A stretch of DNA of 64,000 nucleotides from Arctopsyche grandis (Eukaryota > Arthropoda > Insecta > Trichoptera > Hydropsychidae): assembly GCF_051622035.1 (NCBI RefSeq), contig NC_135358.1:23936501-24000500 (forward strand). Direction: 5' to 3'. The stretch's first letter is position 1, and each line of letters opens with the position of its first letter. The notes below the pieces were generated by a model, which saw only the letters and a list, made by a program, of their open reading frames with translations, did not search any database and had not been told where the DNA came from. Below, piece after piece: positions 26,402 to 39,139 of this stretch. The translations under genes and the position numbers were made by a program.

Positions 26402-29400
26402 ATGATATCAAGAAAAGGACAGAAAGCAATCAAAGAGGGAGTCGTCGGCAAATATGTCAAAAAAGACACCCCGCCGGAAATGCCCAGTTAATAGTTTTTA
26501 GCTATTTTACCCCTTAGAATTTTTAAGTATATATACATTATTTTGAATTTTTTCAAAAATTCTCAGTTATAAACGTATGGACCACAGAAAGAAACAGAAG
26601 GTCTCGCAGTCAACAACCGCAGAATGTAGTTGACAATAATGTAGTCGCCACATCTCAACCTGAGCATAAATTTGGTAAGGGCGAGGGTCTCGGAGGACAC
26701 GCTGGAAAATATACACCCAGTGAATCCGTGCCCAATTTAGCACACAGGTAATTTTATTTTAAATTTTGATCTAGCAAAATAAATATTTAATTTTCACAAA
26801 AAAAACAAAAGAGTATCAATGCTATCCACCATATGTATTTATATTAAATTAACTATGAAAATAAAAGTATGTCAAATACAAAGTTTAATATATTAAAAAG
26901 TTTCATAGTTTGTTGATTTTTATTTTAGATTTGCTAGTCTTTCTACCAGTGGTGATTCGTCATCCAACTTATCAACGCCATATTACAGCACCGACTTGAC
27001 ACCGGTTAAATAAATAATTTTTGAATACATTGAAACTGGACGTATTTGAGTGCTACATATATAGTATTTTATATTGCCTTACAGAGTTCACATTTATTGC
27101 CTTTCGACGGAGAGGGTGGAAGTTTCAGTAGACAACCAAGTAGACAAAGACATCCGATACGTCAACAAACTGAAGATCCAATTTATCAAAATCAACAACA
27201 AGTAAAACAGCAACAGCACAAAATGCTACTGAGAGAGAATAGTAGCGATTCTCATAATAAAGTCACACCTACTTCTTCTACGCACCATATTACGCCGACT
27301 TCATCTCAACTACACTTGTCTACGTCTTCTGTCAATGTCTCACACCATTCTATACCCATTGGGCAAATTCAACAAGGTACATATACATATATCCGTATGT
27401 GCTACTACGGCATACGCTTTGCGATCATTAACAAATACACTTCACCAACTCTTTTATACATGACAAGGCAATCTCAGTATTTATCAGAGCTGTGGTGTTT
27501 ACTGAGAAAATTTACCGACTCCGACTCCAACTTGAACGATTTAGGTGGACTTTTCTTGCCAACGTAAGCAATTATTAGTAGTGAAAATAATAACGATTTT
27601 CAAAATAAAAAAAATTAAAGGAATTAAAAAATCGACAGTAACCCAATTTATTGAATTATTGGTAATAAAGTAGGTATAAATAATAGTATATATGTATTCA
27701 CAGTATTTGTGTATGAATTTCATACACAAACAAATCAATTTAATAAAAAAAGTATATAAGACAGAGGAAATATCAATTCATCGATTTTATTTTATAATGT
27801 TATTTAAATTCATGATTTTTATAAAGAAATTATTAAATTTCTATTAGTCGATCTACTTCAATAAAATTAGAGACTAGTTAACGCATACTGTAATACTATA
27901 ATTGAAAAAAAATAAGAAAAAGGAGTCAGTTGATTTTTTACGACTGCTTGAAATGCTCCAACTCTAGGACTACGACTTCGACTTCACAGGCCGGGTATTT
28001 ACAATAAACATGAATATTGGGTTAAATAATATACATACATATATTACATTTGTAAAACTACTAGCTGGAACTATGTTTGTATATTCAACCCATATTTGAC
28101 AGTTCTATGTATATTGTGAACTTAAATTGTACAAACTTCATGAGATTTTTATCAATCTCAATAAAAATGCAATATAACGTTGTTCATCATGTTCCTTAAA
28201 ATCACTTTGTTTAATCTTGAAATGGAGCAATTTGTTTTAATTATATTTATGTTTGTAGGATATACCAACAATGCAGCATCAGTGCCTATTTATTCCAATG
28301 TTATGACCGGACCAACGGGAATGACCTATGGCGAACAATTGATCCATAATGCAACCCACAGTCCAGCATTAATGAATACTAATCAAAGTAAACACCTCAT
28401 TACTCATATCGTGATATCTCAATTTTTGTATTACTATAGTGCTGTTTTTATTCTTATGTGATAATAGCGGATGATGGAGAACTACCACTTCCGCCTGGCT
28501 GGTCAGTGGATTTTACTTTGCGAGGCAGAAAATATTACATGGATCATAATACGCAAACTACGCACTGGACACATCCTCTCGAATCCGTCCCTTCGGGCTG
28601 GCAAAGAGTCCACAGTCCACAACAGGGCATTTACTATTTCAAGTACATATTTGATTTGTACAAATCTATAATTCGAAACTTAATTTTTATGTAAAATTGT
28701 ATTATTTTGTTAAAGTGAAATGACCCGACAAGCATCGTATGCCCATCCGTGCCTTGTCGGAGGATGTTATTTATTCGGTCCACTTACGGGTGCCTTAGTT
28801 CCACCTTATTTATTAGAAGAAATTCCTCCATGGTTAATTGTATATTCAAAAGGTAATAATATACTACAAAATTATTTTTCACGTTTTTATTATATACAAC
28901 TCACAAAAATATAATGTCTTTTATGTATCATGTTCTTGGATCATAAAGGTGATAATGCTACCCAGAACAAAAGTTTTCTAGGGATTTTTTTATTAATTTA
29001 AAGTTCCTTTAGCTTTTTTCTACTAGTTTTTGCAAAACCAGTGTGCTCTGATAGAATATGAAAACAGAAACAAACTGCAATGATCTTTGCAAAATGCAAA
29101 CTTCTTTGGGTTATGGGGTTGATAAATTGTCACTGACTTACACATGCATGTGTATAATAAAAAATAATACAAAGCATTTATTATATTTTAGCGTCCCAAG
29201 AATTGGATCATAAATTACGATGGGGTATGTTCAGACTGAGTGATTTGGATTGTTACTCGGCAATGTTAACCAGACTCTACAAACAAGAATTACAATTAAT
29301 AGTTATGAAATATGAGCAATACAGGTGTGATATGTTGTTTATTTAAATTTTTTTTTTACATATGTACTTTAAAATAGCTTTCATGCTTATATATTATCTC

Positions 29401-29483
29401 ATTGCTTTTCTTTTAGGGCAGCGTTAGTGCAAGAAATGGAAAACAGAAGAGCTATTTCATACCACACACATTCAAACTGTTAA
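26402..29483 (+). CDS. sav: Salvador, WW- and SARAH-domain scaffold of the Hippo pathway
   Basis: Salvador brings the kinase Hippo/MST to Warts/LATS at the cell cortex, restraining Yorkie-driven growth. Nine exons: 26402-26486, 26567-26747, 26929-27004, 27085-27376, 28259-28387, 28468-28642, 28716-28852, 29192-29324, 29417-29483; together 1275 nt, or 424 aa (human SAV1 383). The N terminus MISRKG...GKYVKKDT matches the conserved start of SAV1. A Gln/Ser/Thr-rich middle follows. WW domain 1 (about residues 258-291) has [20 protein letters not shown] and THWTHPL; WW domain 2 (about 294-326) has PSGWQRV...GIYYFN and AHPC. The last about 70 residues ([16 protein letters not shown], then [20 protein letters not shown]) fit the SARAH helix that binds Hippo. 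Intron 4 carries a hAT-type element. An AATAAA lies at 30055. Splice sites are GT-AG and all phases agree. Confidence 0.95.
27485..27994. mobile_element. hAT-type non-autonomous element in salvador intron 4
   Basis: It starts CAGAGCTGTGG and ends in the inverted, diverged CACAGGCCGG. The flanks GTATTTAT and GTATTTAC agree at 7 of 8 positions, as expected for an old 8-bp duplication. Near the ends it has the CCGACTCCGACTCC motif. No transposase coding is seen. Confidence 0.65.
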
Positions 29484-31380
29484 ATTTTTTGTTACAGAAT
29501 TTATCTTAATTTAATATTCCTCTGACTATGAGTCACGACCTCTGGGGTCGCAAGGATCTATGATTGTACATAAATATGGTTAAATGTTCGGTTATGTAAT
29601 CGAATCAAACTCATTCATTGAAATATAAATCAATTAGCACTTATAAATAATATCGCAAATTATGCACAATAGTGTCGTAAAACCACAAATGAAAGAATCT
29701 CCATCTTATATAGTTTGTGTATAAAGAATTATCAATCTGACAATCTGTGCCAAATAAGACTTAAGCATATGATATTGAAAAAATATATTATTTATTCAAA
29801 GCTATTTTCAAAATTTTATATAATAGATGTATGTATTATATGATACATTTACATATGTATGTATGTGAGTATATATTTTTATTTTTCAATGTGAAAGCAC
29901 AACAACTGTGATAAAAATATATTTTTGTCAAAATTTTTAATATTGAAATTAAACTATTGTATATGATCTCAATATTGTATATTATATAAAAAAAACGAAC
30001 GCCTTTACGATGGTTTGCCTTAAAACTTTGTATTAATTGTATTTTATATTACCCAATAAATTTAAGTAAAAATAAAAGTGCTGTTGGATCATTTCTCTAA
30101 ATACAATTTCGAACAATCTTAAGTATTCAAATGTGTAATCTTTTGAAGTTCCTTTTTAATGTTTCTATTTTATTAGTTAAAATGCTCTCTAAATGTGATA
30201 ATAAAATGTTTAACAAAATAAACTTTGTTTCTATATAAACCATCAGTAATTGAAAAAAAATGGCTTCCAAACCTCAACTATCTACATATGTATAATATAT
30301 TCAAATTTTTGAAATGTCAAAAAAAAAATTGTTCAGTGTATTATTGTGTTTAAAATCCACATATTTCGGACTTTCATTTTAAGTAGCAATTTCGCCAATT
30401 TTTTTATAACTAGGGATTATAATATTGTGATAAATATATAAACCCCAAAAAAATATATATCTAACAGAAAACTAGCACTTCTAAAAACTAAAAACCTATC
30501 GTCTTTGAAATATTAATTATCAAATATAAATTTTAAACTATATATTTAAGACTAATTGTTTGAGAGAAATCACAAGTTGACATAATTTTAGAGTTTTTTC
30601 TTGACGAATTCAGTAGTTTTTTTTATAGACAGTTTAAATTTCAATACTGAGGCGTTGGCCCAACGTAAAATATGGAACATGGAAACTTTAACCATTATTT
30701 AATAATTATCAAAGAACAATACTGCTTAAAAATCACTCAATTACTCGAGTCTAAATTTCGCAAGAAAACACTTTTTTTGTGTATTGTGTATTTTTGTGTA
30801 AAATGAAGTAAATAAAAATCACTATGCACATGCATATAAACATTGATTATATTTTCATAAATATAAAATGTGCATGTATTTTAATACCAAACATATGTAT
30901 GTATGTACATATGTTGATATCAAATTTCGACATGGTATTAGTAAATTAAGATCAAGATATACATAGATTAATCTATATACGGTTATATTGAGTTTTTCAG
31001 AAAAAGAAATGCGACGACTTTGTGTAACTACAAATTACTGCTTATTTGCTATTTTCTGGTTTAGTAACCAGCTCTATGAAGTTCTTTTTTATCAGCAATT
31101 TCAACTGCGCTATTATTTCGAAAACTTATAAATTGAGATATAAAGAAACTATTTCATATACATTATGCGATTTATTGCATTGTGCATGTATTGAATTTTG
31201 GAAAAATATTCCAAAAAAAAAAACAAATAAATTTAACACGAATTAAATGATACACATAAATTTAAGACAGTAAATACTAGCTTTAGTAATTTTATTTCCA
31301 TTATGTACATATAATAGCTACAAGTAAAAGTAAAATTGAAATCAACTACGTAACTTCAAGACTTTGTATTACGTTTATTA
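29484..31380. other. salvador 3' UTR and intergenic AT-rich DNA
   Basis: The first about 570 bases probably form the salvador 3' UTR, with an AATAAA at 30055. The rest is AT-rich with no exon, RNA gene or element ends seen. Confidence 0.5.
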
Positions 31381-31382
31381 TT

Positions 31383-31793
31383 TTAACTTTCAACATTTTT
31401 ATTCTCTTTGACTTCATCATCAGCATCTTCAATTTTCTTAATATTGAAACCAGAAATTCTGTATATTAAAGCATTGCCTGATTGTAAAGAACGCTTCCAA
31501 TATTGACCTGAAATGAATATTAAACCAATTTAATTTACATTAACATAAAAAGACATTAACAAGTAAAAATATGAGATAATACCTGAAGATAAACTAGCTT
31601 CTTCTTCCGATTTCAATCCATAATAATCAGCCCAGTCCGCTTTACCATTTAAGCAATTATAAATGACACATGTGAAAGCCCCTAAAGCAAAAATATTATA
31701 CAAATACTTTAAACGATCTCTCCATACCGTCTTTTTATCGACATACAAAGATGGCGGTGGGGTTTTTAATACGTGTTTCCATTTCCCAGACAT
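31383..31793 (-). CDS. Small single-span membrane protein, unrecognised
   Basis: Two exons (31793-31583 and 31507-31383, with a 75-bp GT-AG intron) give 111 aa. The N terminus (MSGKWKHVLKTPPP) is basic with a Pro run. One hydrophobic segment follows at about residues 34-50 (YLYNIFALGAFTCVIYN). The C-terminal part has a charged linker (LKSEEEASLSSGQYWKRS) and an acidic Lys/Glu tail. Size, a single short membrane span and positive N terminus would fit a small mitochondrial inner-membrane or assembly protein, but I do not recognise the family and assign no function. The clean intron and unbroken frame argue that it is a real gene. Confidence 0.75.
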
Positions 31794-31799
31794 TGAAAA

Positions 31800-33230
31800 T
31801 TATAACTGAAATAAAAATAAAATTATTATATAATAAATCGTACACTTCTAGAACATTTCATTTATTTATAGATAGTTAAATATATTAAAAATACAGCACA
31901 ATAATTTATATATATAGATTAATTCGTATTGAAATGAATTAAAAACAAACTCTAAACAAAACCGGTGCACACACGCGACGAAAATGACATTTGTCAAAAC
32001 ATGTCACTGCTGCCAACCTTTGATTCTAACAATCAGTGCTACCCACTGCAAACACAGTTCATGTCAACTTATCAAATCTGTAATAACTGTTAAACAAAAC
32101 TTACGATAACTTAAAAAGAGCTTTGATTTTTAAATTCAACAAAAAAATGTAGGGAAATATATAATCATTGACCTTTTGAACTAAAATAATTAACAGTTGC
32201 TCACCCAAGCGGGGTATACATATGTAAGTGGACTCCACATTCATATTTTAGTAGCATGACGTTTGTCTATCTCTCCAAAATGCTATAAAATACAAAACTT
32301 CTTCGATATTTAGGAATATAATAATTATAATAACACATATAAAGTTTTATAATCAAATAAGTCTGTTTTTGGCGATATGATATTTTTGTTTAGTAAAAAC
32401 GCAGGTTAACGCTACTTGAGGTTGGCACTTTTTGAAGGTACTCTAGTTCATTACAAAAAAGAAAACTGAAAATTGTACAAAAGATAATCAATAATGTCAC
32501 AGTGACTCACAGACAGGGTCAGCGTTATATGTATATAGATATAACCGGCAGCCATCTTTTGTAGGCCGGCAATATTATTGAAGTGACTTCATCGGCCCTT
32601 TCACTCGGATTCAAAATACTGCATAAGAAATCCCAATTTAGCTGCCGAGTCTCCTTTAGGTTCGCACTCGGGTTTGTTCAGCTGCTTATCCATTCACTGG
32701 GTGTGTAGAGCTATATATTAGAGCTGGGTGTGTAGAGCTATATAAGAGTGATATTTTTATTGGCCGTTTTTCATGTTAGTATCACTCGGCCGAAAATCTT
32801 ATTCACACGTTGCGTATGTGAGAAAATGTGTTTCCGTCGAAAATGTGGTCTTTGCACGACTGCAAGTATCACAATTCGTGGTCGACAGTCTAGAGTAGGG
32901 GTTTCCAATTTTTTTCGATCCATTCCCGTTTCACCATTGTTCAGAATATAATTCCCCCTTCCCCCCTCTTTTTTTCTTCAATCCATTTCCCAACACAATT
33001 TCCACCATTTTGAGAGCACATGATTTGTACGAAGTTTACCCAATCAAATGTGGATTTTTCAGCTTTTCTATCTCTAGTATTACAACATAAGTTTGATAAC
33101 TTTTGGTCCGATTTCATTAAAAAAATTAAAATTTACATGAGAAAGTTTGAAACCTTGTAATATTAAATTTTAAAGCTGGTCGAATAACTACGAGTCTGGG
33201 CGACAAGAGAACCTCTCATCGAGCACAAAC
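31800..33230. other. Intergenic, probable promoter region and unclassified repeats
   Basis: Upstream flank of the 111-aa gene, then AT-rich sequence. Around 32700-32750 a GAGCTGGGTGTGTAGAGCTATATA-like unit is repeated twice. Near 32898-32960, GTAGGGGTTTCCAA and C-rich tracts look like a hAT-type end, but no partner was found. No coding exon seen. Confidence 0.4.
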
Positions 33231-33236
33231 GATTGA

Positions 33237-34306
33237 AGGTCTGTTCATACCTAGTCGGCACGTACCGACTTCAGCAGGTATCCGGCCGTACGAAAAGTAT
33301 TCTTTGGTACATTTTGTATGGGTATGTTCATTTCAACCGTCACGTTTACGCCACGGCAGGCTTACAGCAGTACCCGACATTTCCTGTATCGTTCCTGTAT
33401 CGACGTGTCGTATCCTTCTTTTTGGCCATCGTGGAGTGGTTCGGTGATTACTGGTCACAAATTCACTAAAATCTCTATAACGGAACATCTGGCAGCCGAA
33501 AAGTCCATCATACTAACGATAACTATCATAGTAACGAGAACTTGAGTGCCAAATATTGTGTATTCGCGATTTTCATGGCAAAAATTGTCTTTGTGACCAC
33601 CCTAATGTGACGAATAGTCCAATTACCCGTGGAGATATACACGCGAATTACGTGCCATGAGTCTGCCGCTTTGCTGTTTTGGACCAATTATAATTATCGA
33701 TAGTGACAGTTGACAGCTGTTCAATCTTTCGACATGGTTTTGGCGCTGACAATGACTTTTTGACAATGCTTCCTTAAATTTTGTAGATTTTTTGGTGATT
33801 TGTGTTTTTATTTTATCCAGTATTGTTTCAAATTGGTATCGGTTCATACGGAAATATTTAAAAAAAATTGTCCATCATCCACAAGCTCCTTATACAGTGT
33901 CCAAAACTCTCCTTCGGTTTTTCTATTTTTTAACATGGGATGCACATCAAAACGCCTCCGTGCTTTTTTATTGCCTTCTTGAGCTTCTTCTTCCAACAAC
34001 AACGCGATTATACATCATTTTTCGTTCGATAAACGCCGAAACATTTTTGCTGACTTGTAATCTGACGCGTAGCTACGAATGCACGTGTATGCATTCATAC
34101 TGTAAGTATTCGACAATACGACCTAAGCAATATTGCGCCGTATCATCATGGCCTGCAATGTATAAGTAAGCCGATTTTGCCTTGCACTCGGCCAAAGTGC
34201 TGTGAAAGTGACGTGACCGCGACGTGTAGGTAGATATGAATAGAAATGTAATAAATTGACATATTTGAAACGGAGTCGTGCAGTGCTGTTAAGTATGAAC
34301 AGACCT
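33237..34306 (-). mobile_element. PIF/Harbinger transposon remnant with a nested element
   Basis: The ends AGGTCTGTTCATAC and GTATGAACAGACCT are perfect inverted repeats flanked by TGA (3-bp duplication). On the minus strand, about 34010-33740 encodes RRRFDVHPML, EGEFWTLYKELVDDG and a frame-shifted FRMNRYQFETILDKI...STKFKEALS. This is the N-terminal pattern of Harbinger/HARBI1-type nucleases. The catalytic core is missing. A 190-bp element is inserted at 33438. Confidence 0.8.
33438..33627. mobile_element. Short non-autonomous element (190-bp family), copy 1
   Basis: It starts GGTTCGGTGATTACTGGTCAC and ends GACGAATAGTCCAATTACC. The flanks (TCGTGGAGT / CGTGGAGAT) share an imperfect duplication. 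It is nearly the same sequence as the copies at 47358, 50545 and 53639 and is nested in the Harbinger remnant. Confidence 0.85.
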
Positions 34307-34309
34307 TGA

Positions 34310-37280
34310 GTCGTTAAATCAAACAAAGCCAATGATTCGATATGTTCTGACTATGATATTCTTCCTAAAGCAGCGCGGGTTAGGAATGGTAGTGAGAATC
34401 GGAAGTGTTCTCTACTGGTAAATGCGACTGGGAAATGATCCCGCTCTGCCAGTGCCTGCATAAGAATTTTCCATTCTTGGATTTATGTCGGAGTTGGGCT
34501 CCATTCACAAGATCTACAATAGGTAACTCGCGGGTGAAAATAGGAACACCAACCTAACTATCGGCCATTTTTACCAACCGTGCGAAATGTAGGACGTAAC
34601 GTTACATTACTTATTAAAATTAAACCATTGATATAAAAAAAATTCTTAATAATGACAAAATCAAAATAGTCCAAAAACAATATTTTAACATCAATGCTTT
34701 ATGTTTATTGATTTATCCCAATAGCGATAACAAAAAATCTAGTGCTGGCACTGTCACAGGGCTATTATTTTTCAAATTTTACCGATAAACTTGACACAAT
34801 CAGCAACAGCAGTGTTAAGCTGGACGCATATCGGGAATTTTGTCTAGCTGTACATATGATTGGCGCTCGCTATTCAAATATAGTCCTGGATGCATTGTCG
34901 TAATGTCTCACGACAGAGGAGCAAAACAGCCTCCATGTGGACCCAGCCTAAGAGCCAGACCACACCGTGCGACTTGGTTGAGGGCCACTAGACCAATATA
35001 TGGAGTTAGATGGGACATGCCACACCCATCAACTTCTTCAAATCGTTCACATTTTCATACATTTTTTCTGGTCGTGCAACTAATCGGCCGACAAAGTTGC
35101 ACGGTGTGGCCCGAGTCTAACTCCTATTATGATATTGTTATAGGTAAATCAGTTGTAACTCATGGTTCCAGTCACAAAAGGTTTTATGATAAGGTTATTT
35201 ATTTATTAAACAATTATGAATAAGAGATATTATACATTTAATGAAAGAATGTAAAAATAATTATAGCATTATAGTGAAATACAAAAAGAATGCGTTATCT
35301 ATTGATACCTTGTGAAAAATTAAAAAAATAAAACAAAAAGGAAAATTATTTAAAAAAATAAATGTAATGACATTTTACAGAAATACATATATAATTAAGA
35401 AAGTAACAAGGTTACTGGGGGAAAAGTATTTCACTCGTGGCCCGTCTTGATGTTAGCCAAGTTAGGGCAAAAGATCACAATCCAAAACGTGTAAGTTATG
35501 CGGTGCACATTCTGATCTCACACACGCTTTTTTAAGGTGGTTGGTCTAACGTCAAAAGGGGCAACTAGATGAATAATTTTCAATATAAAACAAAGCATAC
35601 TACATAATAGGGTATGCTACAATGCTGAAAAAAATCAAACTATTAGACCAGATATGGTCCCTGCTGAGTTTTCTACAATAATTATTATATTCATACGTGA
35701 TAAAACATCTCACAATATACTTCTAACAAGTGTGTATACTTGTCATGAGAGATATCTCGTGACTTACTACATACGTACATATTACCAAAATTAACCAAAC
35801 TTAAATTTATGATTTTAAGTTAAAAATAATAAACAAAATAGATAGTTAAATTATTTAAAAAACCAATTAATTATTTATAACAACAATGAATAGTTATGAA
35901 TAAAAAACGCAGTTCACTATAAAATTTTGGGAAATCAGTTATTTGAAAGTTTACTTAAAATAAATCGTATGTCATTTAATTAAATAAAAAAAATAGATAA
36001 AGTAAAAACCATCGAGAAAAAAAATGTGGAGATAATTAAACACATTTTTTACTAACTTCGTTCACATTCGTAATAGTATACAAATAATCCGATTCTTAAA
36101 AATCACTAGTCAATTTGAGTTCAATTTCTGGATTACAAACCATGATAATCATGTAAACCAATTTTGACTGTCCGACAATTCATTCAGAATTGTTCCCCAA
36201 CTATTTGTGAAATTAATTATGAGAAAAACGCACGGAATGAAGTAAAAAAAAAGCTCGTAAAAATATCTTTTGTAAAATTACTTTCGATTAAAAATTATAA
36301 TGCCCTCAAAAACTAAAACATCACAAAATTTCATCTTTATCTTAGGTATGGTAATTATTTGACGAAAGTATAAATATAAATGTGTAGTTTTATCATAAAC
36401 ATTTTTTTCGTTTTTACTTGTAAATTTGTAAGATTACTAGTAAATTGTAACAATTTGTAAGAGCACAAAAAAAATAGAAAGTATGTGGGTAGCAAATTAA
36501 TTCTCAAATATTTAGAACTGGATAACGTTTAGTTTATAAATTTGTCCAGAAAATTTATTTTTTAAATCCAAAATCTGTTTTATCCAAATCTCACTCTAAT
36601 GCAAAAACCTGACAACATTTTATAGGTATGAAATAATACATGTACCTATTACATTACATACATAGGTCCAACAGATAAGTGTTTTCATAAATCTATGAAT
36701 AAAATAATTCTTTGTGATAAGAGCTTAGTAATAGTAATTTTAGCTGTCAAAATGATTTTCTTGATTTGCAATAAAAATATCTCTAAACATCCAACCTACT
36801 CTAAACAAATTTAATCCTATACAGATATATAAAATATTTTCATGCCATTTCTGGCCCAGGAGGTGCACACTAAAGATATTCAATAAAAACTCAAAAACAA
36901 AATTGACGTACATCGACAAATTCTTGAAAATTTTGTTTAGACAGAATCACCACTGGAGTAGATTGTATAAAGGTAAAGAATCAAAATTAATTTTCAAAAA
37001 AAAAAGACAAATCGTCATATTTAATGCACTTAAGTAATGCTTACAAATATAATCAATACATATAAACCTTTCACTAATAATTAAGAAAGAATTTTTTTCA
37101 ATTCGTCAATACGGCATGCCAAATATTCAAGTGTTAAAGTTTAAGTGTTTTTCTAAAAGTGTGAAAGTTTTTTTCATATTCTTAGAACGTCTCAGAATCT
37201 TCCTGAAAAAAAAAAAAAAAAAATCAATTACTAATAATTTATTAGTGACTTGTAAATGTGTAAGTAAAAATTTTGGCATT
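34310..37280. other. Intergenic AT-rich DNA, no gene seen
   Basis: Apart from the inverted repeat at 34960-35109 I saw only AT-rich sequence, poly-A tracts and a long A run just below the ZAD gene (about 37206-37223). No coding exon was recognised. Confidence 0.5.
34960..35109. repeat. Short inverted-repeat element
   Basis: CCACACCGTGCGACTT at the left is matched by its complement AAGTTGCACGGTGTGG at the right, enclosing about 120 bp. No target duplication could be defined. Confidence 0.45.
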
Positions 37281-37285
37281 CACAT

Positions 37286-37947
37286 TTAAGACTCCTCTTT
37301 AATTTGTCGAGTTTCTGCATACACTGACAATTCTTGTGGAGTCGGCTTAACATCCTCAGTGTCAATACTACCAGTATTGACATACTCTATTGGCAATTGG
37401 CATTCGGTCTCCATTACGCCAACTGGTAGTTCTGCCACATTTGGTTTCACATCCTCTCCTTCCTCTCCCTGCTCACATTTGACAACATCAAACACCCGCT
37501 CTAGTTTTACCTTGATGTTCTTGGACGACCTCTCAATCAAAATCTTATTGGATCGATGGCAAGTCGTTATGAACTGGGAGAAAAATGTCAGTTTCGATTC
37601 GCACGATTCGCAGATTTTTTCAGATAATCCATCGTCCTTTTCCACCTGCAAGAAAATCGTGAATCCAAAACTAGCCTTCTGCACATATTTCAATAGAAAA
37701 CAGATAACATATTCTCATTATGCCTCACTTGTAGTTCACAACAGTTCCGAATGTGTTGGGCCAATGGCTCCGGGGAGTTGAAGATATCTATGGACGCTCC
37801 CAGGGACAAACACAATCGGCATTCGGCTCCGGTGCCGTTGGATACTTTAGATTTGACTTCATTCTCCACTGCTTCTGGACGCACAGGCTGTCGGCCTGGC
37901 TTCTTCTTTATAGTCTTTGACTTGGCGGCTATGCTTGTGGTCTTCAT
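37286..37947 (-). CDS. ZAD-domain protein lacking C2H2 zinc fingers
   Basis: Two exons (37947-37729 and 37645-37286, with an 83-bp intron) give 192 aa. Residues about 43-105 form a zinc-finger-associated domain: ECRLCLSLGASIDIF, then an inserted helix, KICESCESKLTFFSQF and TTCHRSN. The Cys pairs C-x2-C and C-x2-C are the four zinc ligands of ZAD, which dimerises arthropod transcription factors. The N terminus is Lys-rich and basic (SKTIKKKPGRQP), like a nuclear signal. The C-terminal half is acidic with two EDVKP motifs and ends IKEES. Most ZAD proteins carry an array of C2H2 fingers; here the frame stops without one, and no further exon was seen downstream. It may work as a dimerisation partner or adaptor; that is inference. 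Confidence 0.85.
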
Positions 37948-37949
37948 CT

Positions 37950-38940
37950 TTCAATCGTTCCGGAAATTCTGAAACCGATATGCATGATTTAAGATTCGAG
38001 CAGAGCATGTAAATGCGTAAAACATGGAATATTCACAATTTGAAAATCTTACCTCGCCTTCCCGAGAGCCCAAGCTAAAATGACAACCACAACAGCGGTT
38101 GGTTATAACACCACTAATTCCATCCATTCCTTTTGTCAGTTTTTATCGATTTTATTCCATTGAAGTACCAATTTGAAAGATAATAATTTGTTAATTGAAT
38201 AATTTATATCTCTAAATCATTTATATATTTAATAGACGTTAATTTGCTCGTAATAATTTACATATTATTAAAATTCGCCCTTATTATGGATGAAATAAAA
38301 TAAAAATTTCAAGTTCTACATATATATGAGGACTGATTTTATGATTTAAATTGGAAACAAGACTTAATTAATAAATTTTCAAAAAAATTTTAATCATTTA
38401 AGATTTCAACGACATAATCTTTTTAGTTCTATAAAACTAATATTTTATAAGAAAAAATCCTTGTATTAGTTTATTTTGATGAAGTAGGTTTACAATTTTC
38501 ACAAATAATACAAACAGTACTGAATAAAAGCACAAATTTAACGATGGCGTTTTATTAAATAATTTGCGTAGTTACAAAATTGAAAAAACATATGTCAAAA
38601 CTTATAAATTTAACTCGAATTGGTATTCTATAATCATTGAAACATCTGAATTTATCAAAAAATCACCAAAAATGCAATTTTGGAATATTCCAGCAATGCA
38701 GTTGAAACGTATGGTTGATATAGAACGCTTTGCGGTCACTAGCGATCGATTTAAAAACAAATTCATCCAGAATTTTCTGTACATCCTACAAATGTTTAAG
38801 TACTCACTATAAAAAAATATGAATAAAACTACATAATACTATTATTTTACTAATTGAAAAATTATAATTTATTAAATTATTGAGTTTCATAAAATCAAAT
38901 TGATTGAAATAAGTTGATAATCAAAGAAGAGGGCTTAACT
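37950..38940. other. Intergenic between the ZAD gene and Hsp90
   Basis: Short promoter flank of the ZAD gene, then AT-rich DNA. An 82-codon open frame at 38564-38812 has no similarity I recognise and no supporting signal. Confidence 0.5.
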
Positions 38941-38966
38941 TCCGGCGGAAGATTACAATTCGATCT

Positions 38967-38987
38967 GGAAAGTTCTCGCACGTTCTA
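38967..38987 (+). promoter_or_regulatory. Heat-shock element of Hsp90
   Basis: GGAAAGTTCTCGCACGTTCT contains four 5-bp heat-shock units in alternating orientation at exact spacing (GAA, TTC, GCA as a GAA variant, TTC). This is the binding site for trimeric heat-shock factor, about 20 bp upstream of the TATA box. Confidence 0.85.
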
Positions 38988-39005
38988 GCGACGCCGGCAC
39001 GCGTC

Positions 39006-39013
39006 TATAAATA
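39006..39013 (+). promoter_or_regulatory. TATA box of Hsp90
   Basis: TATAAATA lies 20 bp downstream of the heat-shock element. Transcription would start near 39036-39040. Confidence 0.8.
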
Positions 39014-39139
39014 GTCCGAGCGTCGCTCGCTTGGCGCATTTATAGTTGAAACTCGAGAGCGGTAGCAGTCCCAGTAGGAGCTCCAATTGGCTGATCAGCC
39101 CGCTTCTTCTCTGATTCGTCAAACCAATTTTCAATCAAG

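Noticed and set aside
38564-38812. 82-codon plus-strand frame between the ZAD gene and Hsp90
   Set aside because: AT-rich, no similarity, no splice or promoter signal; expected by chance.
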